NCBI GenBank assembly: GCA_009840945.1
Contig: VXMU01000123.1
Coordinates: 47,406 to 84,642 of the forward strand
Source: Chloroflexota bacterium
GTDB lineage: Bacteria; Chloroflexota; Dehalococcoidia; UBA2979
Direction: 5' to 3'
DNA: 37,237 nt
Both the position numbers and the translations under genes were made by a program. Under the pieces are notes generated by a model that saw only the letters and a program-made list of their open reading frames with translations, was not told where the DNA came from and searched no databases. The first letter of the stretch is position 1. Each line of letters opens with the position of its first letter. Shown piece by piece: positions 8,338-16,043 of this stretch.

Positions 8338-9553
8338 GTGCAGGCGCTTGACGGTATTCGCGTAGTCGACCTGACCACCGGCGTTGCCGGGCCGCACTGC
8401 ACCAAGCTGCTCGCCGACTTCGGCGCGGACGTCATCAAGGTCGAACCACCCGGCGGCGACCCCACTCGCAACGTCCCGCCCTTCGCCGGCGACGTCCCGC
8501 ACCCAGAGCGCGGCCTGCTGTTCCTGCACCTCAACACCAACAAGCGCTCCGTCACGATCGACCCCGAGACCGAGGACGGCCTCGAGCTGCTCCTCGGCCT
8601 CATCGAGCAGGCCGATGTGGTCGTCGAGGACCTCGACCCTGGGGACGCCGAGGAGCTGGGGTTCGGCTACGAGCAGGTCTCGGCCAACCGCCCGGGGCTC
8701 ATCTACTGCTCGATCACGCCGTGGGGGCAGAACGGGCCGTACGTCGACCTCGGATTCCGCGCCTCGGACATCGTGCTGCAGGGCATGGGCGGTCCGGTGT
8801 CCGCGACCGGCTCGCCCGACCGGGAGCCACTCAAGCTCGGCGGCAGCCTGGCGATGATGCAGGCCGGGCTCGTCGGCGCGTGGTCCGTCGCCATGACGCT
8901 GCTGCGCGTCGAGGCGGGCGGCGAGGGCGACCACATCGACGTCTCGGTCTACGAGACGCAGATGGGCTCGCGCGACCGCCGCACCACGTCGCTCACCACC
9001 TACGCCTACCAGGGCACGCCGAGCAGCCGCCGCGGCGGCGTCGCCGGGCTCGTGCTCGGCGGCGGCGCGCAGCCGTGTCTCGACGGGTACGTGAACATCA
9101 CGGCGATCGGGGCCGAAGATCCACCAGTTCGTAGAGATGATCGGCCTCGGCCACCTCTCCGGCGACGAGCGCCTGATGCAGCCGCCCCTCACCCTCGACC
9201 CCGCGTTCGTCGAGGAGATCTCGACGGCGTACCTCGCGTGGTCGATGTCGCGCACGAAGCGCGAAGCGCTGATCGAGGCGCAGAGCTACGGCATGCTCTC
9301 GGGCGTCATCAACACGCCCGAAGACCTCGTGAACGACCCGGTGTTCCGCGGCCGGGGAGTCTTCGAGGAGATCGAGCACCCCGTGGCCGGCGCCTTCGAG
9401 TACCCGGGCCGGCCGCTGGTGATGGGCGAGACGCCGCGCCAGCAGCCGCGTCGCGCGCCCATGCTCGGCGAACACAACGCCGAGGTGCTGACGGAGCTCC
9501 TCGGCGTGACGGCGGACGACCTGCCCCTGCTCAAGGGCGTGGGCGCGATCTAG
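8338..9553 (+). CDS. Family III (CaiB/BaiF) CoA transferase, interrupted by an apparent +1 frameshift at 9109-9112
   Basis: VQALDGIRVVDLTTGVAGPHCTKLLADFGADVIKVEPPGGD... then (other frame) PKIHQFVEMIGLGHLSGDERLMQ...LGEHNAEVLTELLG; removing one G from GGGG restores a continuous 404-aa protein. Confidence 0.85.
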
Positions 9554-9574
9554 CGAGGCGGAGGGACGCGAGTC

Positions 9575-10906
9575 ATGGGCAATCTCCCGCTCGAAGGCGT
9601 GCGTGTCGCCGACATCACCGTGGTGTGGGCGGGCCCGCACGTCACGCAGCTCCTCGGCGAGTGGGGCGCCGAGGTGATCCGCGTCGAGCCCCGGACCCGC
9701 ATCCAGCCCGCGACGCGCGGAGCGGAGCGGAGGCCGCCGACCCCGGACGAGCTCAAGGCGATGGCCGCGCAGGGCGTGACGCTCGCGGGGTTCCCGGACT
9801 TCGTCGGCCGGCCCGACCCGTGGAACCGCGGCGCCTCCTTCAACTCGCACGGCCGCAACAAGCTGAGCATGACCGCCGACATCACCACGCCCGAGGGCCG
9901 CGAGGCGTTCCTCGACCTCATCGAGCACTGCGACGTCGTGGTCGAGAACAACGTGCCTGAGACGATCGAGAAGGCGGGCATCACCTACGACGTGCTGAGC
10001 CAGCGCAACCCGAAGCTGATCATGCTTCGCATGCCGGGGTTCGGCCTGAACGGCGAGTACAAGAACTACCGCGGCTTCGGGCTGCACATGGAGGCCGTGA
10101 TCGGCCACACCCATATCCGCTCCTACCCCGACGACATCATCGAGGCGGCCGGGGACGTAGTGACCAGCGACGCCATCTCGGGCATCCAGGGCGCGTTCGC
10201 TGTCAGCATGGCGCTGCGCCACGTGCGCAAGACCGGCCGCGGGCAGCTGCTGGAGCAGCCCCTCGCCGAGGCGTTCCTGCCGATCATCGGCGAGTTCCTG
10301 CTCGACTACACCGCCAACGGCCGGGACACCGAGCCGCAGGGCAACCGCCACCGCACCCACGCCCCGCACAACTACTACCCCTGCCGCGGCGACGGCGACT
10401 ACATCGCCATCGACTGCGACTCGGACGAGGCGTGGATGGCGATCTGCGAGTTCCTCGGCGCCGACGACCTGCTGGCGAACGAGGAGTGGATGACGGCCGC
10501 CGGACGCTACCGCGACCAGGTCGCGCTTGACCAGGCGCTCGGCGAGCACACTCGCCGGTTCGACCAGCGCGCGCTGTTCTTCGGGCTGCAGGCGGCCGGC
10601 GTCATCGCCGGCCCGGTGCAGAACGAGGCGGCGGCGTACGCCTGCCCGCAGCTCGCCGAGCGCGGGTTCTTCGAGGAGACCGGGAACACCTCGACGGGTA
10701 CGCACCTCTACCCCGGCCTGAACCTGCGGATGGCGAACACCCCGAACCACATCCGCACCGGCCCGCCGCTCCTCGGCGAGCACAACGAGTACGTCTACCG
10801 CGAGGTGATGGGCTACACCGAAGAGCAGTACCGCGCGCTCGAGGAGATCGAGCAGATCGGCTTCGGCTACGCCCCCGGCGTGGCCCCGTTCGCAGAAGAG
10901 CGGTAG
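9575..10906 (+). CDS. Family III (CaiB/BaiF) CoA transferase
   Basis: GVRVADITVVWAGPHVTQLLGEWGAEVIRVEP; catalytic-type Asp in TSDAISGIQGAFAVSMAL; RKTGRGQ. Confidence 0.92.
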   Translation: MGNLPLEGVRVADITVVWAGPHVTQLLGEWGAEVIRVEPRTRIQPATRGAERRPPTPDELKAMAAQGVTLAGFPDFVGRPDPWNRGASFNSHGRNKLSMTADITTPEGREAFLDLIEHCDVVVENNVPETIEKAGITYDVLSQRNPKLIMLRMPGFGLNGEYKNYRGFGLHMEAVIGHTHIRSYPDDIIEAAGDVVTSDAISGIQGAFAVSMALRHVRKTGRGQLLEQPLAEAFLPIIGEFLLDYTANGRDTEPQGNRHRTHAPHNYYPCRGDGDYIAIDCDSDEAWMAICEFLGADDLLANEEWMTAAGRYRDQVALDQALGEHTRRFDQRALFFGLQAAGVIAGPVQNEAAAYACPQLAERGFFEETGNTSTGTHLYPGLNLRMANTPNHIRTGPPLLGEHNEYVYREVMGYTEEQYRALEEIEQIGFGYAPGVAPFAEER

Positions 10907-10952
10907 CCAGGAGCAAGGCAGTCGCAGGGAATTGATCTGGTACACTCGGTGC

Positions 10953-10993
10953 AGAGCCAGATGTGACGCCCGGGCGGCGTCACTGCTGGCTCT
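10953..10993. terminator. Strong hairpin between convergent genes
   Basis: AGAGCCAG-at-GTGACGCC-cgggc-GGCGTCAC-tg-CTGGCTCT followed on + by TTGATTCTCTT. Confidence 0.75.
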
Positions 10994-11015
10994 TTGATTC
11001 TCTTGCGACCTGACG

Positions 11016-11777
11016 TCACTCTCCTTCCCGGACCTGTTCAGGCGGGTAGTGGGCTCGTTCGGGCATCCTGTACATTCCGGCGAGACGCCCCCGATCCGTG
11101 ACAAAGTCCACACTGAGTTCAGCAACGGTCCGATAGTAGCGGCGCACCGCCGAATGGAAGTCATCTCCAGTAGTCGGCTCTTGAGAGAGTCCCTGTTCCT
11201 CATGGATGCGCACAACGCCCGCGAACATGTCCGCGATTTGAATGCCAACGGTGATTCTTGAGTCTACGTAGTAGGGCGAATCCGCGATCGCCGTGAGCGA
11301 GCGGCCTTCCTCACTCCGAAACAGGAAGCTGTCGAAGCGGCGCGGAAGACCTCCGTACTGTGACCCATCACCGTCGAAGAGCACGGTTACGTGATCTCCG
11401 GACGGGTCGGCCAGATAGTGCGCGCATTGGAGCAGGTACCGGAACTGATCCGGTAACCACGCCTCGTCGTCAGAGACCTCATCAGTTGGTCGATGCATCA
11501 CAACGGAGAACACGGTGAGCGGGAGATTGCTGCAGAGGTCGAAGAACGCCTCGACGAAGTCGCGCTTTTCAGGGATCCGCCGGAACGTCCTTCGGTTGAG
11601 AAGGCTCCGCGCTTTCAGTTCGATGTCAGGATTGGGGAGCAGCTGCTGTTTCAGTCCGTGGATCTGACTGGATACGCGACGAACATCCTGTTCGGCGATG
11701 CAGAGGGCCACGACTACCGGGCGCGTGTTGGCATCGTGCATGTGCGGATGGCCGCTCTCGTCGATGAACACTAGCAT
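11016..11777 (-). CDS. DUF3800 domain-containing protein
   Basis: Start MLVFIDESGHPH (FIDESG motif characteristic of DUF3800) followed by DUF3800-like body ending in QIADMFAGVVRI. Confidence 0.85.
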   Translation of the reverse strand: MLVFIDESGHPHMHDANTRPVVVALCIAEQDVRRVSSQIHGLKQQLLPNPDIELKARSLLNRRTFRRIPEKRDFVEAFFDLCSNLPLTVFSVVMHRPTDEVSDDEAWLPDQFRYLLQCAHYLADPSGDHVTVLFDGDGSQYGGLPRRFDSFLFRSEEGRSLTAIADSPYYVDSRITVGIQIADMFAGVVRIHEEQGLSQEPTTGDDFHSAVRRYYRTVAELSVDFVTDRGRLAGMYRMPERAHYPPEQVREGE

Positions 11778-11854
11778 CGCAACTGCCGATCGTGGCTCGC
11801 CGCGCTTCGCGCACTGACCACGGACGTTGTGGCCACTCAGCCCAGCTATCCGGA

Positions 11855-11912
11855 AAGACAGAGACCGCCACGGGGGCGGTCTCGACCCTACCGTCGAATC
11901 GGTAGGGGGGAT
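11855..11912. repeat. 58-bp double-hairpin direct repeat, copy 1
   Basis: AAGACAGAGACCGCCACGGGGGCGGTCTCGACCCTACCGTCGAATCGGTAGGGGGGAT; hairpins GAGACCGCC/GGCGGTCTC and CCCTACCG/CGGTAGGG. Confidence 0.85.
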
Positions 11913-11992
11913 TGCAAAGAGCCTACGGTGACTATCACCACGCGTCAACGATGGTTGCGGATATCCGTATCGTTATGAATCACGCACGGAAT

Positions 11993-12050
11993 AAGACAGA
12001 GACCGCCACGGGGGCGGTCTCGACCCTACCGGCGAAGCGGTAGGCGGGAT
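11993..12050. repeat. 58-bp double-hairpin direct repeat, copy 2
   Basis: AAGACAGAGACCGCCACGGGGGCGGTCTCGACCCTACCGGCGAAGCGGTAGGCGGGAT; 3 mismatches to copy 1. Confidence 0.85.
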
Positions 12051-12106
12051 ACAACCACGCTAGCCCGAGGGCCCTGCGTCGGTCAACGACGGGACGACAT
12101 CGGGCG

Positions 12107-12508
12107 CTACTCCTCGTCTGGCACCCGCGTCGAGTGGTAGACCACCAGCTTGCTCGTGCCGTCGACATCGACCCAGACGCCTGTGAAGTGGGCGTCGAAG
12201 ATGAGCGGGGGGCGGTCATCGTAGTCGATGCGCATGTGGTTGAGGCCGTTCACGATCGTCGTGTTCGGGTACGTCCGCACGCTCATCTGGTCGAAGTCCA
12301 TACGGGCGCTGCTGCGGCGCTCTTTGCGCCTGGCCTCGATGATTTCGTCCCCAGGCTCCACGAGCCCGTTCATGTGGGTGTAGGTGAAGTCCGGCGCCAG
12401 GAGTTCCTCGAGCGCCTCGGGGTCGCCTTTCAGCATCGCAGCGGAGAACTCGAGCATCCGCGCGATCGCTGCTGCCTCGATGTCCGTTTGTTGTCTGGTC
12501 TGAACCAT
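12107..12508 (-). CDS. NTF2-like/SnoaL-like (DUF4440-type) protein
   Basis: 133 aa; LKGDPEALEELLAPDFTYTHMNG... typical NTF2-like; tandem paralog next door. Confidence 0.8.
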   Translation of the reverse strand: MVQTRQQTDIEAAAIARMLEFSAAMLKGDPEALEELLAPDFTYTHMNGLVEPGDEIIEARRKERRSSARMDFDQMSVRTYPNTTIVNGLNHMRIDYDDRPPLIFDAHFTGVWVDVDGTSKLVVYHSTRVPDEE

Positions 12509-12541
12509 GTGGTTGCTCCGTTCGCCCGACGCCCGCGGCGC

Positions 12542-12940
12542 CTATTCCTCGTCCGGCACCCGCGTCGAGTGGTAGACGACGAGCTTGCTCGCGCCGTCGA
12601 TGTCGACCCATACGCCCGTGAAGTGCGCGTCGAAGGCCAGCGACGGGCGGTCCTCATAGTCGATGCGCATGTGGTTGAGGCCGTTCACGATCGTCGTGCT
12701 CGGGTACGTCCGCACCGCCATGCCCTCGAAGTCCATGCGGTCGTTGTGACGACCGTTGTGCACCGACTCGATCAGCTTGTCGCGAGGCTCCACGAACCCG
12801 CCCATGTGGGTGTACGTGAAGTCCGGCGCCAGCATCTCCTCGAGTGCCGCGGCGTCACCCTTGACCATCGCGCGGGAGAACCTCTGCATGCGCTCGATGG
12901 CTGCTCCCTCGACTTCTGTCATCTGCTCGGACTGGACCAT
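12542..12940 (-). CDS. NTF2-like/SnoaL-like (DUF4440-type) protein
   Basis: 132 aa; shares TTIVNGLNHMRIDY and DAHFTGVWVD.DG.SKLVVYHSTRVPDEE with 12107-12508. Confidence 0.8.
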   Translation of the reverse strand: MVQSEQMTEVEGAAIERMQRFSRAMVKGDAAALEEMLAPDFTYTHMGGFVEPRDKLIESVHNGRHNDRMDFEGMAVRTYPSTTIVNGLNHMRIDYEDRPSLAFDAHFTGVWVDIDGASKLVVYHSTRVPDEE

Positions 12941-12973
12941 CGCTGTCCTCCGTTCGCTCTCGACGCGCCCAGC

Positions 12974-14653
12974 CTACACGGTCGGGACGACCGGCAGGAC
13001 CAGCCGCGAGGGGTGTGCGGCCGAGTGGTGCACGTACTGGTGCGCCGGCACGAAGCGCGTGGCCGACGCGGGCGCCTCGCCGGTGTTGGGGTTGCGGTCG
13101 AAGCGCGGGAAGTTGCTGCTCGACACCTCGAGGCGGACGCGGCTGCCTGCCGCGAACACATTGCTCGTGTTCCGCAGGTCGATCGTCACCGATCGCACCA
13201 CGCCCGGCTCGAAGCGCGCGCGCACGATGCCGTCGCCGAGGTTACGCGCGAACCCGTCCGGTGCGACCTCGACGAGCTTCGCCGTGAAGTCCGTGGACGG
13301 CGCGCTGCTGGCGACGTGCAGCTCGACGCTCAGCGGCCCGCTCACGTCGAGCGGCTCGGCGAGGGGCGCCGAGTCGTAGACGAGCACGTCCTGGCGCTCC
13401 CCGACGCGCCGCTGGTCGAACGCGCCGTCGACGCGGCCGCCGCCGCCGACGGTCGGTACGGGGCGCAGCGGGTGGTACAGGAACTCGTCGGGCGGCTCGT
13501 CGCCGCCGGGCTCGCGTTCGAGGCGTCCGTCGCCGCCCGCGCCGTTCGCGGCGCCGCCGCCGCGCAGGAAGAACGAGGTCGGCCTCGCGTCCGGCGGCGG
13601 CCACGACTCCGACTCGCGCCACGCGTTGGGCCCCATCGTGAAGTAACGGACGGGTGCGCCGAGCTCGGCGGGCGGGTCGCGGTCGAAGAGGTGCCAGTCG
13701 AACCAGCGCAGCGTGCGCTCGGCGAGGTCCACGTCGGCCTCGGGGCCGAAGTCCACCGCGCCGATGGTGCGGAGCGCCGGCAGGGAGTGGTTCCACGGCC
13801 CCACCAGCAGCCGCTGGCCGTCGCGCGCCACCTCGGTCGCGCCCCGCTCGCGCACGGCATTGAAGGTCTGCGGCGGCCCGCCCGCGAAGAGGTCGTACCA
13901 GCCGCCGACGCCGAGCGCGGGGACGCGGACGTTGCCGGCCTGCGCCGAGATGTCGACCGCCTCCCACTCCTCGTCGCGCTCGGGACGCGCGAGCCAGTCG
14001 AAGTAGTACGGCGCGGGCGCGACCTCGCGGTAGAGCGGGAGCTGGTCGAGCGGCGCGAAGGAGCCGGTCGCGCGCAGGCGGGCGAGCGCGCTCATCGCCC
14101 GTGCCTCGCGCTGCTCGTACTCGGCGCGGTCGATGCCGCTGCGTTCGAGGACGCGCAGCGAGAGGTTGGCGGCGACCCAGCCGGTGTTGAAGCCGAGGTG
14201 GAACGCGCCGCCCTCGTACGTCCAGCCCTCGAGGAAGTCGGAGCCGGTCATGAACGTCGCGATTGCTCGCAGTGAGGGCGGGGCGGCGATGGCAGCGAGC
14301 CACGGCGTCGCGCCCATGTACGACATGCCGTACATGCCGACGCGCCCGTCGCACCACGATTGTGCGGCGCACCACTCGACGGTGTCGTAGCCGTCGTCGA
14401 TCTCCTGCAGGAAGGGGTGCAGGTCGCCCTCGGACTCCCCGGTGCCGCGGCAGTCCTGGATCACGACCACGTACCCGCGCGCGACGGCGTCGAAGGGCGC
14501 GAAGACGGAGCCGAACGCGCCTTCCTTCAGGTACGGGGTGCGCAGCAGTAGCGTCGGCGAGGGGCCCACCTGCCCGTCACGCACGACGTCGGCGCGGAGT
14601 ATGGCGCCGTCTCGCATCGATACGGGCACGTCGCGGTCGATGACGATCGTCAC
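12974..14653 (-). CDS. CocE/NonD family hydrolase (X-Pro dipeptidyl-peptidase S15-like)
   Basis: RDVPVSMRDGAILRADVVRD, QDCRGTGESEG, nucleophile GMYGMSYMG, C-terminal PepX_C-like LRVELEVSSSNFPRFDRNPNTGE. Confidence 0.92.
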   Translation of the reverse strand: MTIVIDRDVPVSMRDGAILRADVVRDGQVGPSPTLLLRTPYLKEGAFGSVFAPFDAVARGYVVVIQDCRGTGESEGDLHPFLQEIDDGYDTVEWCAAQSWCDGRVGMYGMSYMGATPWLAAIAAPPSLRAIATFMTGSDFLEGWTYEGGAFHLGFNTGWVAANLSLRVLERSGIDRAEYEQREARAMSALARLRATGSFAPLDQLPLYREVAPAPYYFDWLARPERDEEWEAVDISAQAGNVRVPALGVGGWYDLFAGGPPQTFNAVRERGATEVARDGQRLLVGPWNHSLPALRTIGAVDFGPEADVDLAERTLRWFDWHLFDRDPPAELGAPVRYFTMGPNAWRESESWPPPDARPTSFFLRGGGAANGAGGDGRLEREPGGDEPPDEFLYHPLRPVPTVGGGGRVDGAFDQRRVGERQDVLVYDSAPLAEPLDVSGPLSVELHVASSAPSTDFTAKLVEVAPDGFARNLGDGIVRARFEPGVVRSVTIDLRNTSNVFAAGSRVRLEVSSSNFPRFDRNPNTGEAPASATRFVPAHQYVHHSAAHPSRLVLPVVPTV

Positions 14654-14715
14654 GGCGTGCGCAGTCTAGCAGGGCGGCGTCGCCGCCCAGTGGCCCGGGG
14701 GCAGGTGCGGACGGT

Positions 14716-15276
14716 CTAGCGGAGCTCCGGCGGGAGCCCGCTCTGCGACGCGCCGCCCTTGCCGAGGAGCTGGCGGAGGATGTGGATGTAGCCGAGGTGC
14801 TGGTTGCCGTGCGAGACGACGACCTGCCCCAGCATCGCGCCGCGTGTCAGCTCCAGCATCTGGCCCTCGATGCGCGCGCTCACGCCCTCGGCGAACGACG
14901 CGTCGTCCATCGTCTCGATCTTGGCGACCACGGCCTCCGTGGCGTCGCGGCAGTACCGTTCGAGGCTCTCGACATCCGGGAAGCGCATCCCCTGCACGTC
15001 GGCGAGGTCCATGCCGGTGCCCTGCTCGTTGCGCGGGAAGTCCCACGCCTCCGCCAGGCCCTGCTGCCGCCACACCGGCGGCTCGCGGTGGAAGACGAAC
15101 TGCACGATGTTGTCGGCCGAGCGCAGCACGTGCCACGCGTTGAAGCCGATGGACGTGCTGTCCTCCATGGGGAGGGCGTGCAGCTCGTCGAGCGTCAGGT
15201 CCGTGAGCGAGTGCGTGATCTCGTTGAGCAGCCGCCCGACCATCCGCGAGTACTCGGCTGCCAGCACGTTCGACAT
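14716..15276 (-). CDS. DinB-superfamily protein
   Basis: 186 aa; GFNAWHVLRSADNIVQF and VVSHGNQHLGYIHILRQLLG His-containing helical motifs. Confidence 0.75.
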   Translation of the reverse strand: MSNVLAAEYSRMVGRLLNEITHSLTDLTLDELHALPMEDSTSIGFNAWHVLRSADNIVQFVFHREPPVWRQQGLAEAWDFPRNEQGTGMDLADVQGMRFPDVESLERYCRDATEAVVAKIETMDDASFAEGVSARIEGQMLELTRGAMLGQVVVSHGNQHLGYIHILRQLLGKGGASQSGLPPELR

Positions 15277-15308
15277 CGATACCTCGTTCCCCGCTCGGAG
15301 CCTGCTTG

Positions 15309-15959
15309 CTAGTCGCCGTTGAGCTTCGGGACGTTGAGCTGGTCCATGACCCGCTCGAAGACCTCGTACTCCTGCGCGCCGACGACGGCGTAGCGCTCGT
15401 TGAGGATGAACGTCGGCACGCCGGTCACGCCGACGGCCTGCGCCCAGGCGATGCCGTTGTCGACTTGCTGGCGGTAGCGGCCCGTCTGCAGGGCGTCGCG
15501 CAGGTCGTCCACGTCGAGCCCGACGTCGCCACCGATCTGCAGCAGCGTGTCGAGGTCGCCGATGTTGCCGTCCTCCTCGAAGTGGGTGCGGAACAGCGCG
15601 CGGTGGAGTTCATCGCCGTCGTGGCCGAGCTCCTGCGCGTACTCGGCGGTCTCGAGCGAGAGGTGCGAGTTGGGCGTGAAGGTGCGGCCGCGCCGGAAGG
15701 TGATACCCGCCTGCTCGCCACGCAGTTCGAGCGGGGACGGCGGGTCGCCGGGCTTGGTGTAGGGCTCGCGGGTGCGGCCCTCGGGCGGGATCGACGGGTC
15801 GAGCAGGAAGGGCGCCCAGCGGACGTCCACGTCGTACTGCTTGCGGAGCTTCTCGACCTCGACGAGGCCGACATAACACCACGGTCAGATGAAGTCCGAG
15901 ACGATGATGAGCGAGGTGCGCTCTGCTTCGGCGTCGGGGTTGATGGGGTCGGTGGTCAT
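15309..15959 (-). CDS. DsbA family (FrnE-like) thioredoxin-fold oxidoreductase, probable selenoprotein with UPWC active site (Sec at residue 25, TGA at 15885-15887)
   Basis: Reading through one TGA gives MTTDPINPDAEAERTSLIIVSDFI-U-PWCYVGLVEVEKLRKQYDVDVRWAPFLLDPSIPPEG...; exact CPWCY(V/I)G context of FrnE-like proteins; hairpin just downstream of UGA; the ORF track only gives 15309-15830. Confidence 0.8.
15853..15871 (-). promoter_or_regulatory. Candidate bacterial SECIS hairpin
   Basis: On mRNA: UCGGCCUC-GUC-GAGGUCGA, 8-bp stem (one G-U pair), apical GU, apical G 22 nt after the UGA. Confidence 0.65.
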
Positions 15960-16043
15960 GGAGGAGTCTCCCGCGGCTGCGCGGTCAGTGTACGCGCTTC
16001 GCGCCGAAGGGGGCGCAGTCCGGCCGCCGTCGTCCGGGGACGC

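Noticed and set aside
8338-9553. Programmed +1 frameshift
   Set aside because: Shift occurs in a simple GGGG homopolymer without a recognised stimulatory element; error or mutation is simpler.
9113-9960. C-terminal part of ORF 8254-9960 as a novel Arg-rich domain
   Set aside because: Out-of-frame translation after the GGGG frameshift; the true continuation is in frame 9137-9553.
10941-10993. Promoter plus small RNA (TGGTACACT extended -10 followed by hairpin and T-rich tail)
   Set aside because: Possible, but without a -35 element a terminator between convergent genes is the simpler reading.
9098-11248. 716-aa minus-strand ORF
   Set aside because: Antisense to the CoA transferases and running into the DUF3800 region in a different frame; no family-like motifs.
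11855-12050. CRISPR array
   Set aside because: Only two 58-bp copies with an 80-bp spacer and internal double hairpins; no cas genes.
12134-14275. 713-aa plus-strand ORF
   Set aside because: Antisense shadow of NTF2-like and CocE genes.
15309-15830. DsbA-like gene as an N-terminally truncated pseudogene
   Set aside because: The upstream frame is intact apart from one TGA at the catalytic Cys position, with a SECIS-like hairpin, so a selenoprotein explains it better; sequencing error remains possible.
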